Source of the DNA: Thalassia testudinum
Taxonomy: Eukaryota; Streptophyta; Magnoliopsida; Alismatales; Hydrocharitaceae
Length of the DNA stretch: 64,000 nt
Assembly (NCBI GenBank): GCA_037157565.1
Contig: JAZHRO010000003.1
Location: forward strand, 37,399,001-37,463,000
Direction of reading: 5' to 3'
Positions 1 to 10,060 of this stretch are shown piece after piece. Below the pieces are notes generated by a model, which had not been told where the DNA came from, searched no databases, and saw nothing but the letters and a program-made list of their open reading frames with translations. The position numbers were made by a program, and so were the translations under genes. Within the stretch, counting starts at the first letter, position 1, and every line of letters begins with the position of its first letter.

Positions 1-20
1 AACACATCCCAAAATGTGCC

Positions 21-74
21 TTAGCGCATTGGTTAGAGTGCTCAACCGTGAGCGAAGAGCGCAGGTTCAAGACG
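21..74 (+). other. tRNA-like Pol III A/B box pair (possible SINE head or decayed tRNA)
   Basis: TTAGCGCATTGG at 21-32 followed by TTAGAG resembles a tRNA A box, and GGTTCAAGACG at 64-74 resembles a B box (consensus GGTTCGANNCC). The spacing of about 40 bases is what a tRNA gene or a tRNA-derived SINE would show. No full cloverleaf can be folded by eye, so a working tRNA is unlikely. It could be the head of a SINE whose body runs into the following sequence, but I found neither a tail nor a target-site duplication. Confidence 0.33.
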
Positions 75-409
75 TGCGATGCTCAAATCAGGAAAGTAGG
101 GAGGCATAGGCGCAATTGGGCTATCGGATCATGAGCGGAGGGCAGGGATGTGACTACATGGCATGATCAGATCGCTTCGTAGCTACGCGCACAAACAAAC
201 GTGCAACTAATGCACGAACTCACACGTTTGCTTAAACATGAAGGCAATGTGGGAGCGACTTCATGATCGGATGGCTGAGGTTGAGGCACTAAAAATGACT
301 GAGCGGTAAGCGAAGAAGACGAGCAGGTGTGCGAGGGTGAATCAGAGGCATCTGATTGCCATCCAACGCTTCAGAACTAGCCACATGTCGCCACGAGGTT
401 GAATTTGAG

Positions 410-418
410 TATAAAAGG
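410..418 (+). promoter_or_regulatory. TATA-box-like site
   Basis: TATAAAAGG at 410-418 lies 25 bases upstream of a strong hairpin. It could be the promoter of an old LTR, but nothing downstream confirms a transcript. Confidence 0.3.
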
Positions 419-442
419 TGTTTTTGAAGGTGTTTTGAGGCC

Positions 443-482
443 TAATTAGGTCCGTTGATCTCCTGATCAACGGATCTAATTA
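443..482. repeat. 18-bp inverted repeat (hairpin)
   Basis: The arms 443-460 and 465-482 are reverse complements with one mismatch and a 4-base loop TCCT. The core is TCCGTTGATC / GATCAACGGA. It lies just downstream of the TATA-like site at 410. Confidence 0.8.
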
Positions 483-730
483 TTTAAAGGTTGTTGCACA
501 AGATGGAGGGCCAAAATACCCTCTTTACCCTCCATAAAAGCTATACAAGAAGACCCAAGGCCCCCCTTTATGCATCATCAACTTCATAACTTCAAATCAA
601 CTTCTTCCATCTTCTTCTGCGATTCTCTGTCTCTCTTCGCAACTCCAACCTTCGTCTCGACCCTTTAGATTTGAGGTGCTGCCACATCTCACACAAGCAT
701 CCTACAAGCGGCATCGTCCCTCTACCTTAA

Positions 731-757
731 TCTTCTCTCTCTCTCTATCTATCTATT
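731..757. repeat. CT/ATCT simple repeat
   Basis: A pyrimidine run passes from (CT)n into (ATCT)n. Confidence 0.85.
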
Positions 758-840
758 TGCCTCTATTAGCATTTTTTATTGTGAAAAACTCTATCTAGTT
801 GCAATAAAATTATGATCTTCTGAATGCCTGATATCTGCTC

Positions 841-871
841 TATACATACATACATACATATATATATATAG
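841..871. repeat. (ACAT)n-(AT)n microsatellite
   Basis: Repeated ACAT units run into a pure AT tract. Confidence 0.9.
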
Positions 872-1731
872 AATTAGTTTACTGAAAAGCTTCCGTTAAA
901 ATCGAGATTGCCTCCTTTTGAATGACCCGATACTCACTGGATTTTATAAATTTATTTTTTGACGTATTTCGTGCTATACTGCAACTAAATCATCTTTTAA
1001 AATGTGATTTACGTGCCAAACACACTCACCCCTATGAAAGTGGTTCGTTGTTAGTTTCAACAGTGGTGGACCCTACCACGTGTCAGCACTTCTTTTGCAT
1101 AAAAAGGAGGAAGAGACCACATTTACAGCTATGCGTCAACTTTTGCATTTTCCAACTCGCATCCTTTCTTTTATTACCAGGAGTGCGTGCCACTCCCACT
1201 CCACGTTGAACACGACGAAGTCCCTTGAACTCGTTTCATTGCGAGGGACATGATGGTGACCTTAGACACTAAATTTGGGTCTTGATTTAAATTTCAAAAG
1301 TTCAAGTTAACACAAGCAATTTATGTGACCACCGTGGAAAAATGAAACATGTGTGGACCCTTGAAAGGGGTCTAACAACCTTCGATTCACGTGAAATCGA
1401 CGACATTAGTTTCTAAGTTTTACTAGTGTAAAAGAAAAGAATTCTAACTGGAAAACAGGTGCAAACCTCACAACACGAGCGTGACTGAGAGCAAAAAATG
1501 TTACAAATGAGGGGTTCATTTGCAAAAATTTCTATAACTCAAGCTACAAAGCTCTGATTTGCTCAAAACAAGAAGTGTTAGATTCCTTATGAAAATGGAA
1601 AAACTAGATCGAGTGTGAAAATCCAGGTTCAGGATCTTTCATCCAATCATATGTGAGATCCAGAGAAGGAAGAACCACGCTTAGGTTAAATATGAGATGA
1701 TTTGATCTGAAATGTGAGAGGTTTCCTGGAA

Positions 1732-1743
1732 GCTCTGATGCCA
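1732..1743 (-). other. Primer-binding site of a minus-strand LTR element
   Basis: GCTCTGATGCCA on the plus strand is the reverse complement of TGGCATCAGAGC. That is one base away from TGGTATCAGAGC, the usual plant initiator-tRNA-Met primer-binding site. The neighbouring sequence to the right looks like the end of an LTR. Confidence 0.6.
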
Positions 1744-1746
1744 TCT

Positions 1747-1950
1747 TGCGAGTGGTTGTTAGGTGTAACTAACTCTAACAATATCCTTAGGAGATGGCCT
1801 CTCCACTGGTATTTATATACAATGAGCATGTACAAATTACAATTACACCCTCAAAAAATATAACAAATAAAAAGCTAATACAACATATTGTAACTAGTTG
1901 TCACTCTATCATAACATAATGAAAACACAATTTCTACATTTTTTTTAGAC
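1747..1950 (-). mobile_element. LTR end of a minus-strand retrotransposon (fragment)
   Basis: Immediately right of the primer-binding site is sequence typical of an LTR terminus, with TGTTAG and CTAACA blocks at about 1758-1781. GTATTTATATAC at 1809-1820 reads GTATATAAATAC on the minus strand, a good TATA box about 60 bases before the LTR end. The far end of the LTR and any coding part cannot be located, so the right limit is arbitrary. No partner LTR was found in the window. Confidence 0.45.
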
Positions 1951-2700
1951 AAAGATGATGATATGATTTTTTTTTCCTAGGGTCATTTTTTAGTCTTCAT
2001 CCCTTACATTTCCTAGGAGATTAGTGCATTTGAGCTAACCAATGTCTCTCTGGTTATCTGTATATGATCCTAGGTCATAAAAAAGTATGTGCTTAAACCA
2101 CATGTTAAGATTGGTCTTATTAACTGTCACACCATTTAATTTGATGCTAAATTTATATGATCATGACAATTCAATTATACTTGGATGCTAGAAAATAATA
2201 GGCTCTTTGTTTAAATTATTGTAGTTGATAGTTTTCTAGCTTGATATATCCTTTACCGTTGGATGAATCCAATTTACGAATAAACTACAAATACTTCATT
2301 GAAATACTACCTATTATAGACTTCAATGTTTGATGTCTTCTAGCATTGAATTGTTTTTTTAGAAGCATACCAACCTCAATGTCAAATGGATTTTCAAATG
2401 TTGATTAGGGTAGCTTTAGTAAAAATCAATGTCTTATAATTGGATGTTGTACTTATTAGTAATAGTGTATAACTTAGATGAAAAACAAAATATTGTATCC
2501 AAATATATTGTAAAGTCGAATATTGTGCAATGGCTCACATTATTTATGAGTAACTTTGTGTTATTCCTTTTAGAGAAGATACGATGATGCTGTCGAAACA
2601 TTTTAATGTATGTACATGCTCTATGATAAGAAAGTCCCTCTATTATTAATAGTTCCGAAATTTATGAATAAACTAAACACATAACCTTGCAATTTATGAA
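1951..2700. other. AT-rich, no gene seen
   Basis: AT-rich sequence without long frames. Part of it probably belongs to the 5' LTR of the copia element COP, whose start I could not fix. Confidence 0.4.
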
Positions 2701-2934
2701 CAAACCCAAGCACATTGAGGTAGGCTTGCTTTATTTGTAATTCAATGTTAGCATAATATGTATTGAGTTGAATTGATGAAGAGATTAGTGTGGTGGGTTC
2801 TTTTGTAAATGTTTGATGTCTATAAAAACTCATGTGACAACCTTACGAGTTAGTTAAGAAATACATCACACTTTCCTAGTACTCTTCTCTACTCTTCTCC
2901 TATCTTGTTCATGTGCTTCTAATTCATTTGAACA
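2701..2934 (+). mobile_element. COP: 3' part of the 5' LTR of a Ty1/copia element
   Basis: The LTR ends with ...GAACA at 2934, directly before a perfect primer-binding site. TATAAAA at 2821-2827 is the likely LTR TATA box, about 110 bases before the LTR end, which suits copia promoters. The 5' end of the LTR is not recognised and the matching 3' LTR is missing, so the left limit is a guess. Confidence 0.6.
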
Positions 2935-2946
2935 TGGTATCAGAGC
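2935..2946 (+). other. COP primer-binding site (initiator tRNA-Met)
   Basis: TGGTATCAGAGC is an exact match to the 12-base plant initiator-tRNA-Met primer site and directly abuts the CA that closes the LTR. It fixes the orientation (plus) and start of the internal region of COP. Confidence 0.92.
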
Positions 2947-3314
2947 CCTAATCTTGGAAAAGGATGTTTGAGAACATTATTCGAAGTATTAGTGATCAGA
3001 TTGAACAAGTTTTTGTTGTTCTTCATTAAATTTCTACACTTCATTGAATTCTAAACCGTCTATGACAATTGGAGAGGAATCATGATTCATGATCAAGCAA
3101 GTATAGATCTAGGGATTTGGCTGTTGATTTTCTCATTTAATTGATCCGCTTGCCTTCAATCAAGTTTTTCTTCCAAGAATGAAGCAGATTTGTGTGACTT
3201 TAATCAGATCTATGTTGATCTAATGGAGTCACCTTGATCACTCTCTACATGTTTTGGCTCTCTTTCTCTTTCTTCAGAAGGTGGTTAGTTTCCACCACCT
3301 ATTCATCACAACAT

Positions 3315-4227
3315 TCATTTAAATTGACGACAATAAATTACACACTATGGTGAGCTTAATGTCTTCCTCTTTTACAAGCTTATGACCTTATTGGTCATGT
3401 TGATGGTTCTAAGCCCTCACCTCCTCAACTTGTTAGACACAAATGGAGCAGATGTGTCTAATGTGGAATATTCTTCCTAGTATTGACAAGATTAGCTCAT
3501 CTTGACCTAGATTATCTCATCTATTATCAAAGAAATAGGTGATCAAATTACTAATCTAGGAACTACATACAACGTCTAGTCATTTCTTGAAAAATATTTT
3601 GCAAATCAAATGCATGCTGATGTTCTTTACTACATGTTTGATCTAAATTCCTTGCGCAAAGGAGATCAATCAATAGAAGAATATCTTAAGAAAGCTAAAG
3701 TAATTGCAATTAATCATGCTTCTTTAGGAAAACCAGCTGATGATGATGATTTAGTATTGGCTATCTTGAATTATTTAGGGTTAGAATATGAGTCCTTGTT
3801 ACTTCCTTAACTACCAGAACAATTCTAGTTAGTTATCATGAGCTCATGCTTATCTTTTAACACAAGAGTAGAAAATCCTAAAGAACGAACCTCTTTAAAT
3901 GTTCAAATTAATCAAACCATGTGTGGAGACACAGCTCATGGACGAAGATTTAATTCAAATCAAAATAGATCTAGAAAATTCTCTAATTATTGAGGTGGTT
4001 TTTCACCTCAAGGTGGGCTATCTTGCGCTAATTCCTCCAATGCTCGTGGTGGAGGTTTTCCATCTATTGTCCAGTGTCAAATTTATGGAAAATATAACCA
4101 TAATGTTCGAGCTTGTTTTCAATGATATGAACTTAATCAAGATTTCTCTCTACAAGCTCAAAGGGCTAAAGTTCTTATTGATCTTTGGTATACTGATTCC
4201 AGTGCATCCCATCATGTTTGAATAACG
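3315..4227 (+). pseudogene. COP gag and start of protease (broken)
   Basis: This is the decayed gag polyprotein of a Ty1/copia element. Around 3335-3430 a frame reads the usual N-terminal gag pattern (YTLW, DLIGHVDG). At 3553-3810 the UBN2-type gag domain is clear (motifs ANQMHADV, GDQSIEEYL, LGLEYESL). At about 4185 the retroviral aspartic protease begins with WYTDSSASHHV, where Asp-Ser-Gly/Ser-Ala is the catalytic site. Several stops and frame changes break it, including TAG and TGA codons, and the zinc knuckle is not intact. The frame is cut by insertion of G1 and resumes near 10061. Confidence 0.8.
4223..4227. repeat. Candidate target-site duplication of G1 (left copy)
   Basis: TAACG at 4223-4227 recurs at 10056-10060, at the two points where COP coding sequence stops and resumes. 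Five bases is the usual length for Ty3/gypsy insertions, but a 5-base match is weak on its own. Confidence 0.45.
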
Positions 4228-4916
4228 TGACTGCAATTTTCAAAAGGAAAAATCACTTTTCGCGGTATGATGCACACTTCCTGCACTGAGCACACGCACT
4301 ATAGGCACTGCACTAGGACCCTTAAGGCTATAGGCACCAATCTCTTTATCGGTGCAGACCCTCCTATCGTGCTTTGTGGTGGTGGTACTATCTTTTGACC
4401 AAGTGTTTTGATACTTCATGGAGGGGGACACCCCTTAAAGGAACAAAAGGGTAGTTAAGGGGCACCGCATACGCATCGCCTCAAAGGAAGGGTTCGCCCT
4501 ACTTGCATCCCTTTGTTCATCCTTGGAGTAACTTCTCACTTGATCACCTGGGAGTATCATCTAAGCAAAGTGTAGGTCCTAGGGCACTCGAAGGTTAATT
4601 TAGGGTGCATAATTACTTGACAACTTGATTGATCACCCAAAAAGGACTAAAAGTAACCTCAACCTTCTTAACAGTCATTGACCAGAAATTTCAAGTGCCT
4701 CAATTCTCTTATACCACTTACGTGGGAACGGAGAAACACTGCCTTGACTATATTTGGCCAAGCTGAAGAGATTGGAAGAGGACTTAAAGAATTTTAAATC
4801 AACAAAAGACCTCTTGCCTTGTGTTTGCTTGGCGTGTGTGTGATAGAGCTCTCTAGGAAGTTTTCTATTTTAATCTATCTAAGTCCTAAGAGAGTTAAAA
4901 CATTTAATTAAAAGAA
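4228..4916 (+). other. G1 leader region, non-coding
   Basis: About 690 bases with no gene. It is consistent with the untranslated leader between LTR and first frame. I could not find a primer-binding site in it. Confidence 0.45.
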
Positions 4917-6167
4917 ATGGACTATCCTTACTCCTATCATTTTAACCAGGATCCCAAGCCCTGAGCGTATCCATCCTTTGATGGGTACAATGACAACTCA
5001 TGGGATCATTCTTATTCTTATCCTGGAAGCACTGGTCCGATAGCTCCCACTTTTGAGCAGAGCCTAGGAGCAGGATTTTCCAACCCTGGAATCCCTATGC
5101 AAACACCCAACCCTCTCACCCTTCATGATTTTCTGTATCGAGGTTGGATCGATACCCGTAGGCAACCAGAGCCTGAAATTGACTATCCTCCCCAACCTGA
5201 TAGTAGTAGCCTCTCCTCTTTTATGATAGAAATGTAAAAACAACAAAAGGAAATGATGGAATCTATGGGAGAGATGTTGAAGAATAATCAACAATTAAAC
5301 AAAGAAATAAGATAGCTTAGCTACGCTCTTCCTAGTAATTCTGATCCCTACCCATATGACTGTGATCATGAAAATAATTCTGAGGAAACCAATGACAATA
5401 TGGATCCAGTTTTACGTAGCTATCACTTAGACTCTCCCAATGAAACACGGCCACTAAAGGAGAATGATCCAAGTGATTATCCACCCGAGCTATATTGGAG
5501 TCAAATGAAAGGGAAGATGGTACCTCTTAAGGACCTTGACCCCAATGGCAGTATTTTCCTTACCCCTACTAACTTGGGTCAAGGTCGTATTGTTCATATC
5601 ACTTCCCTTATTAATTATCTGGTGGAATCCCATTCTACCATTAGTGAGCCTAATCCTAACCCTTCACTTAGGGAATCAACACCTACCATTCAGCATCCTA
5701 AGGATTTAAATGCACCCAATGAAGGTGACCCTAAGGGAATGGAGGATGAATTAGATCAATTTTGGTCTCAGAGATATAAAGAGTCTATTTAAGAAGATGA
5801 GGATGACCCAATGGAGGAACCCGGACTGAAAATCTGGAGTGAATCACAGGGAGATTATTTGTTATTCGAGGACTTACCCCCAGAGGATATAAATAATTTG
5901 GTGAAATCTGGATTCCTCCCTTCTTTCAATTTTGAGAGTCATCCTCCGCAAAATCGTGAGTTGATATTGGAGGACAAACACAATAGTGAGAAGCCTAGGG
6001 GAGACTCTCGGGGATAATATACATCAATTGAGGATTTATACCCCAAGAAGAACAAAGAATTCAGTGATATAGGCTTTCTCCATAACATTAAAAATGATAA
6101 TCCTCCTAAAGATATTAAGGATAAGGAAGTAGCACACAAAGTCCCCAGAAAGGATGTAATTAATTGA
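4917..6167 (+). pseudogene. G1 long frame of unknown function (gag-region ORF)
   Basis: The ATG at 4917 opens a frame of 417 codons to the TGA at 6165-6167. It has no frameshift but five internal stops (one TGA, three TAA, one TAG). The product is Tyr/Pro/Ser-rich at the N-terminus (many YPY and SYPG-like tracts) and strongly acidic later (Glu/Asp-rich, with PPEL and LPPED). I see no zinc knuckle, protease, RT or transmembrane segment. I do not recognise the family. Its place between leader and 3' region suggests it stands where gag would be in an autonomous element. The even frame despite stops suggests the protein was once selected. Confidence 0.6.
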
Positions 6168-7460
6168 CAAGAAAGAACACGGGGATGGATCTGCTGATAA
6201 TTCTGATCTCGCTACTTCCCAAGAAACCCAACTGTCGTCAAAGCATGTTGATCATGAGTCTACTAATGAGATATTAAATTCTATTCATGACTCATCTATT
6301 GTAGAGGAGCAATTGGAGGTTCATAAAATAATGAAACTAGGTAAGGATGTAGAAAATGAATTCTTATTGGGAATGGAACCTAAATAGCCTATGCCCTCTT
6401 TGGACTTAATAATTACCACCTAATCACTCAAGTAACCAGTGGATTCCTTACCTGATCCTCGGCTCAGGTCTTTGCTCATTTACATGCTTTCTGGAGAACA
6501 TATCAGGCCAGTACATCCTTGGGTAGAATGGTGAGTGTAGATTGATGCTTGTACTTTTAGTCTCACCATTCAAGAGTTTGAAATAATAATGTTTATATCT
6601 TTTAAAACCCTTCTAGCTTTGGAGGACCCTGTTTATCCTCCACTTATTCCATTTTGGGAGGTCCCTTTTCATATTCCTTTAATTATCCCTAGACCTCCCT
6701 AGGTAGCCAACGAGGTTTTCTGCTTTCATATCTTCTGGTAAGAATTTAGGATTATGTTGCATCATCAGCTTGCCAACATCCGTGGCTACCTGTTTTTTAG
6801 GCCTGCACTGTTACGCATATTTTGAGAGCCTAGCTTTTTCTGTCTGGAACCAAACTTACAGGTTCCCTATAAGTCTAGCTGCTAGTAGAAAATGTAGCGC
6901 TTGTTGGGAGGCAACCCAGCGTTCTGAATAACATCATCATTAGGTGATTTCCTTCCTTTCTCCCCCTGTTTTAATTTTACAATGAGGACATTGTAGGATT
7001 TAGGCATGGGGGGATGCATTTTGCATTTTAAGCAGCATTCATGCATTTAGGTTAGGTGCATTAACATATAAAAAATAAATTTGAGCTGAATTGGTTAGTC
7101 CCTAACAAAACATCTTTGTCATGGAGGTGTCATTAAAGATTTTTCTTCTTAAATTGTTTCTTAAGTTTTGAATACAGTACATTTACTTCACTTGCACATA
7201 GACTGAGTAATGGATCTTTGAAGAAAACCAATAAGCATTTTTAATTTACTGAACCCTTAAACAATTAATAGGGAGTCAGGCATACTATCTTCTAGTGGAT
7301 CCACCTCATTTTTGTGAGAAGAAAGTAGAGAGATTATTGGTGCGCTAAGTCTAGTGCAAGGACTCTTAAGTTTTGGACAAATAGATGATGATACTTCAGA
7401 GTTAAGCATAGTTTTCACTCTCTGTTCCTGTGTGCGTACATTGTGTGAATTCCTGAGAGT

Positions 7461-8173
7461 CACCAAATAAGGTAGATACACAGAGATTGAGTCTTAATAA
7501 AGCTATGACTATGGTGGATGGTTATGACCGTCCTTCATAGAGTCCTCAGCTGAAGGAGGGTAATAGTGTCAAAGGTCAGAAATACGCTTGTCCTATCCAT
7601 TCATTCACGGTGCCGAGAGTAGGCACTTCTACCAAATAAGCCACACAATATCTTCTTGACCATCATCATCCTTAATAATGCCTCATAAATAAAAGTTTGC
7701 GTCGTGTTATGTTGATTTATAAGGAAAGAAAAACAAAAAGAAAAAGAAGAAAAAGAGAAAAGAGAGAAAGAAAAGAAAAAGAAAAGAGTTCAAGTTTACA
7801 GTTTTATCTTCGTGACGATGTTTCTGAGGCAACAAAAATGCATATCGTGATCCACCAAATATGACCCATACCTACCTTTCAGTATTTCTGATCGGCTGAA
7901 TACTGGCTGAGGACTCTAACTTAGTTGTAGAGTTATCAAGACTTTAATTGAAGTGTGAATCCCATGTGAGGCCACCAAATAGTGAGTACATTTACTAAAT
8001 CTAGTGAGATTTGTGATCTCAGAAAGAAAAGAAGGAAAAGAGTGAGCACAAAGGAATATCAAGAGAGCATAGTTATTTAGCCTATCTACGAGTTAAATTG
8101 TTTAATAGTCTAGAGATCTAGAGTCTGTAGTACTAGATTATATGTAGCACCAAATGAGTGTGTGCCACCAAAT
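7461..8173 (+). repeat. Dispersed CACCAAAT motif array
   Basis: Exact copies start at 7461, 7853, 7973, 8148 and 8166; a variant TACCAAAT starts at 7630. Several are preceded by GC or GTGC. Five exact copies of an 8-mer in about 0.7 kb is far above chance. Confidence 0.75.
7722..7790 (+). repeat. Purine-rich (GAAA)n tract
   Basis: About 70 bases of almost pure A/G. It lies 690 bases from the LTR, too far to be the polypurine primer. Confidence 0.8.
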
Positions 8174-8442
8174 ACAAATCTATTCAACTCAATATCTCCT
8201 ACCTAAGACAAAAAGCCAGGGTCAAATTACAGATTATCTTCTGCTTTATCCCCAAGGGAAGTAATTGCCTATCCCGATAGAAATATTTACCAAGGGATAA
8301 GTACGAACTACAAATATAAGTTGGTTATTTCACTTGGATCCGTTACCTAGGCTATTATTATTATCACTTCACATTTGTCTGGATCTCTAAATTTGTGGAA
8401 TAAAGAAAGAAGAAGTCCTTTGATTACTTCAATTATTTTCAC

Positions 8443-8481
8443 TTTTGCTCGGGACTAGCAAAAACTAGGCATGAGGGCATT
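8443..8481 (+). promoter_or_regulatory. G1 pre-PPT hairpin and polypurine region
   Basis: TTTTGCT (8443-8449) pairs with AGCAAAA (8457-8463) around CGGGACT. A purine-leaning stretch with GCATGAGGGCA follows and then the LTR begins at 8482. The same arrangement sits at the 3' end of G3 (29939-29975, minus strand). Confidence 0.65.
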
Positions 8482-10055
8482 TGATGAGACCGCATTTGTG
8501 GGCTAATCGAATGCATAAATACCTAGATATTAGAAGGATTTCTACTTTTACATAGCATACTTATATTTATAAATAGATTAGTTTATAAATATGATGGCAT
8601 GCTTGTTTTATACATCATATTCACATGTAATAGAAAGAAATATAAATTATGGTGGCATGTATGCATTATATACATCATTTTGGAATAATTCTGTAAATAA
8701 CCCATTTTCTTTTTATTTTACGTTCTTTCCCCGTAGATCAAACCATCGACTCCGTCAATCGGGACTCATCTCTTCAACCACCCCAACCACTCACGATGTT
8801 CGCTTGGTGGTTGGAGAAATCGACGGCCAAAGCAAAACAAACGAGGGATGTTTAAAATGAAGGCTGGAGAGATGATCATTATCTTCTTCCCCCCCCCTGC
8901 GAAGATATTTTCATTCACCACTGTAAAGGACGCGTGCACCAAGGACTTCAGCAAGCACCGTGGTCTCTACGCACCTGCCTCCCGCCTTCGTCCTCTCGAC
9001 GGTCACACGGTGACAGCATGCGGCCACCACCGCGAACCCCCCTCACCGGCAGGCAGGCCATGCACCTTTGCATGGCCACACACCTGCAGGAAGGCCACGC
9101 ACCCGTAGGCAGCCACACACTTGTAGGCAGTGCATCCCCTCGCGTGCTTTTGTGCGTGCCCTCGTGCACCCTTGTGCACGTGCCATCGCGCAGCCACACG
9201 CGGCCACGGCAACGGCAGCAGCTCCTCCTCCTCTCCGTGCACTGTTCATCTTCTCCAGAAGAACCCATCAGCGACCGGGCACCCCTCCTCGCAGCCGCCT
9301 TGTCCGGCCTCGAAGCTTCGCACCTTTGACGCCAACAATCTCACCTTGATCCTCTAACCACCCTCGGCTTTACGCAGCGACACCTACAGTGGCCGTTCAC
9401 CACAAACAGACCTCCTCTCTGGCGAGCTTCACCTCCTCCGGCCAGCTGCCACTGACCTCCTCGCGACGCACCACTGCCACCATCATGAAGCACTCATTGA
9501 GGTGCACCATTCCGTCGATTCTCGCAGCCATCCACGCCCGACCCTTCACGCGAGGAGGAGAGAGGATAAATCCTCTATTTCTCCTCCAATTAAAAATTAC
9601 CACTTTTGCCATTGCGGGTATACTATTCACTTATTTACTAAATAAATTATTGAGGTGAATTTGCATAGCCATCCTTCTACTTAATCAAAATTACTTGTAG
9701 ATGAATATTTCTCATGAATGATTTAATGCATGTAACATATATATTATGGTGAACAAGCTACATTCTAGAAATTAGTAGTTACGGTGTTTACCAATATCAA
9801 GATCATTATTTTACGTGATATTATATAGTGGTGATTTTGCAAATGCACATCTGTATTCTTGATTAATTATTTAAAGTAAGAAATTATGTTAAAAACATGT
9901 GCACCAGTTAGTATGCAAACACATTGAGATTTCCTGAACAAATAAGACATTCAATAGGCTAATTCCTCCTTGTGGAAATGACCTAACTATTTTCGTGGTT
10001 AGATTCTGAGAATTAAAATATTTTGAAAAGTGATTTTCTACCACGCAACGAACTA
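8482..10055 (+). mobile_element. G1 3' LTR
   Basis: It begins TGATGAGACCGC directly after the polypurine region. The LTR is AT-rich at both ends with a GC-rich middle (about 8930-9560) that gives overlapping meaningless frames on both strands. Typical LTR-end sequence (CCTTGTGGAAATGACC) lies near 9970. COP integrase-side sequence resumes at about 10061. No second copy of this LTR is in the window. Confidence 0.6.
9056..9077. repeat. 9-bp inverted repeat in the G1 LTR
   Basis: GGCCATGCA (9056-9064) and TGCATGGCC (9069-9077) are separated by four bases, inside the GC-rich part of the LTR. Confidence 0.7.
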
Positions 10056-10060
10056 TAACG

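Larger units (their letters stand above)
86..1731. other. Gene-free stretch, probably old transposon sequence
   Basis: There is no convincing coding region here. The open frame of 95 codons at 922-1209 has no recognisable motif. The stretch holds a TATA-like site, one long hairpin and two simple repeats, listed separately. From about 1450 to 1731 it is probably the leader of the minus-strand LTR element whose primer-binding site lies at 1732-1743. Confidence 0.5.
6168..8442 (+). other. G1 3' non-coding region
   Basis: About 2.3 kb without a coding frame. GCGCTTGTTGGGAGGCAACC at 6897-6916 is a stretch often seen after the coding part of plant gypsy elements (from memory of such elements). A purine tract (GAAA-rich) runs at 7722-7790. 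The octamer CACCAAAT recurs five times exactly, with one variant, between 7461 and 8173. Confidence 0.6.
4228..10055 (+). mobile_element. G1: truncated gypsy-type LTR element without pol
   Basis: This insertion splits COP. It has a leader, one long degenerate frame (4917-6167), a 2.3-kb non-coding 3' region, a pre-PPT hairpin and a 3' LTR starting at 8482. There is no trace of reverse transcriptase, RNase H or integrase, so it looks like a non-autonomous relative of the Athila/Tat group. Shared features with G3 are the hairpin TTTTGCT...AGCAAAA and the LTR start TGATGAGA. The 5' LTR is missing or reduced to a few bases. The last bases before 10055 are not the expected CA, so the right end is uncertain. 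Confidence 0.6.

Noticed and set aside
922..1209. 95-codon plus-strand frame
   Set aside because: No similarity that I recognise, no codon pattern, in a stretch of old repeat DNA.
7722..7790. Purine tract as the G1 polypurine primer
   Set aside because: It lies about 690 bases from the LTR; the primer must abut it.
9100..9111. CACCCGTAGGCA shared by the G1 LTR and the G3 LTR (26915-26926)
   Set aside because: The elements lie in opposite orientation, so the shared word would be inverted relative to them; probably chance in C/A-rich sequence.
8934..9357. Several overlapping open frames on both strands
   Set aside because: They arise from GC-rich LTR sequence, where stops are rare. No domain, and frames in both directions are equally open.
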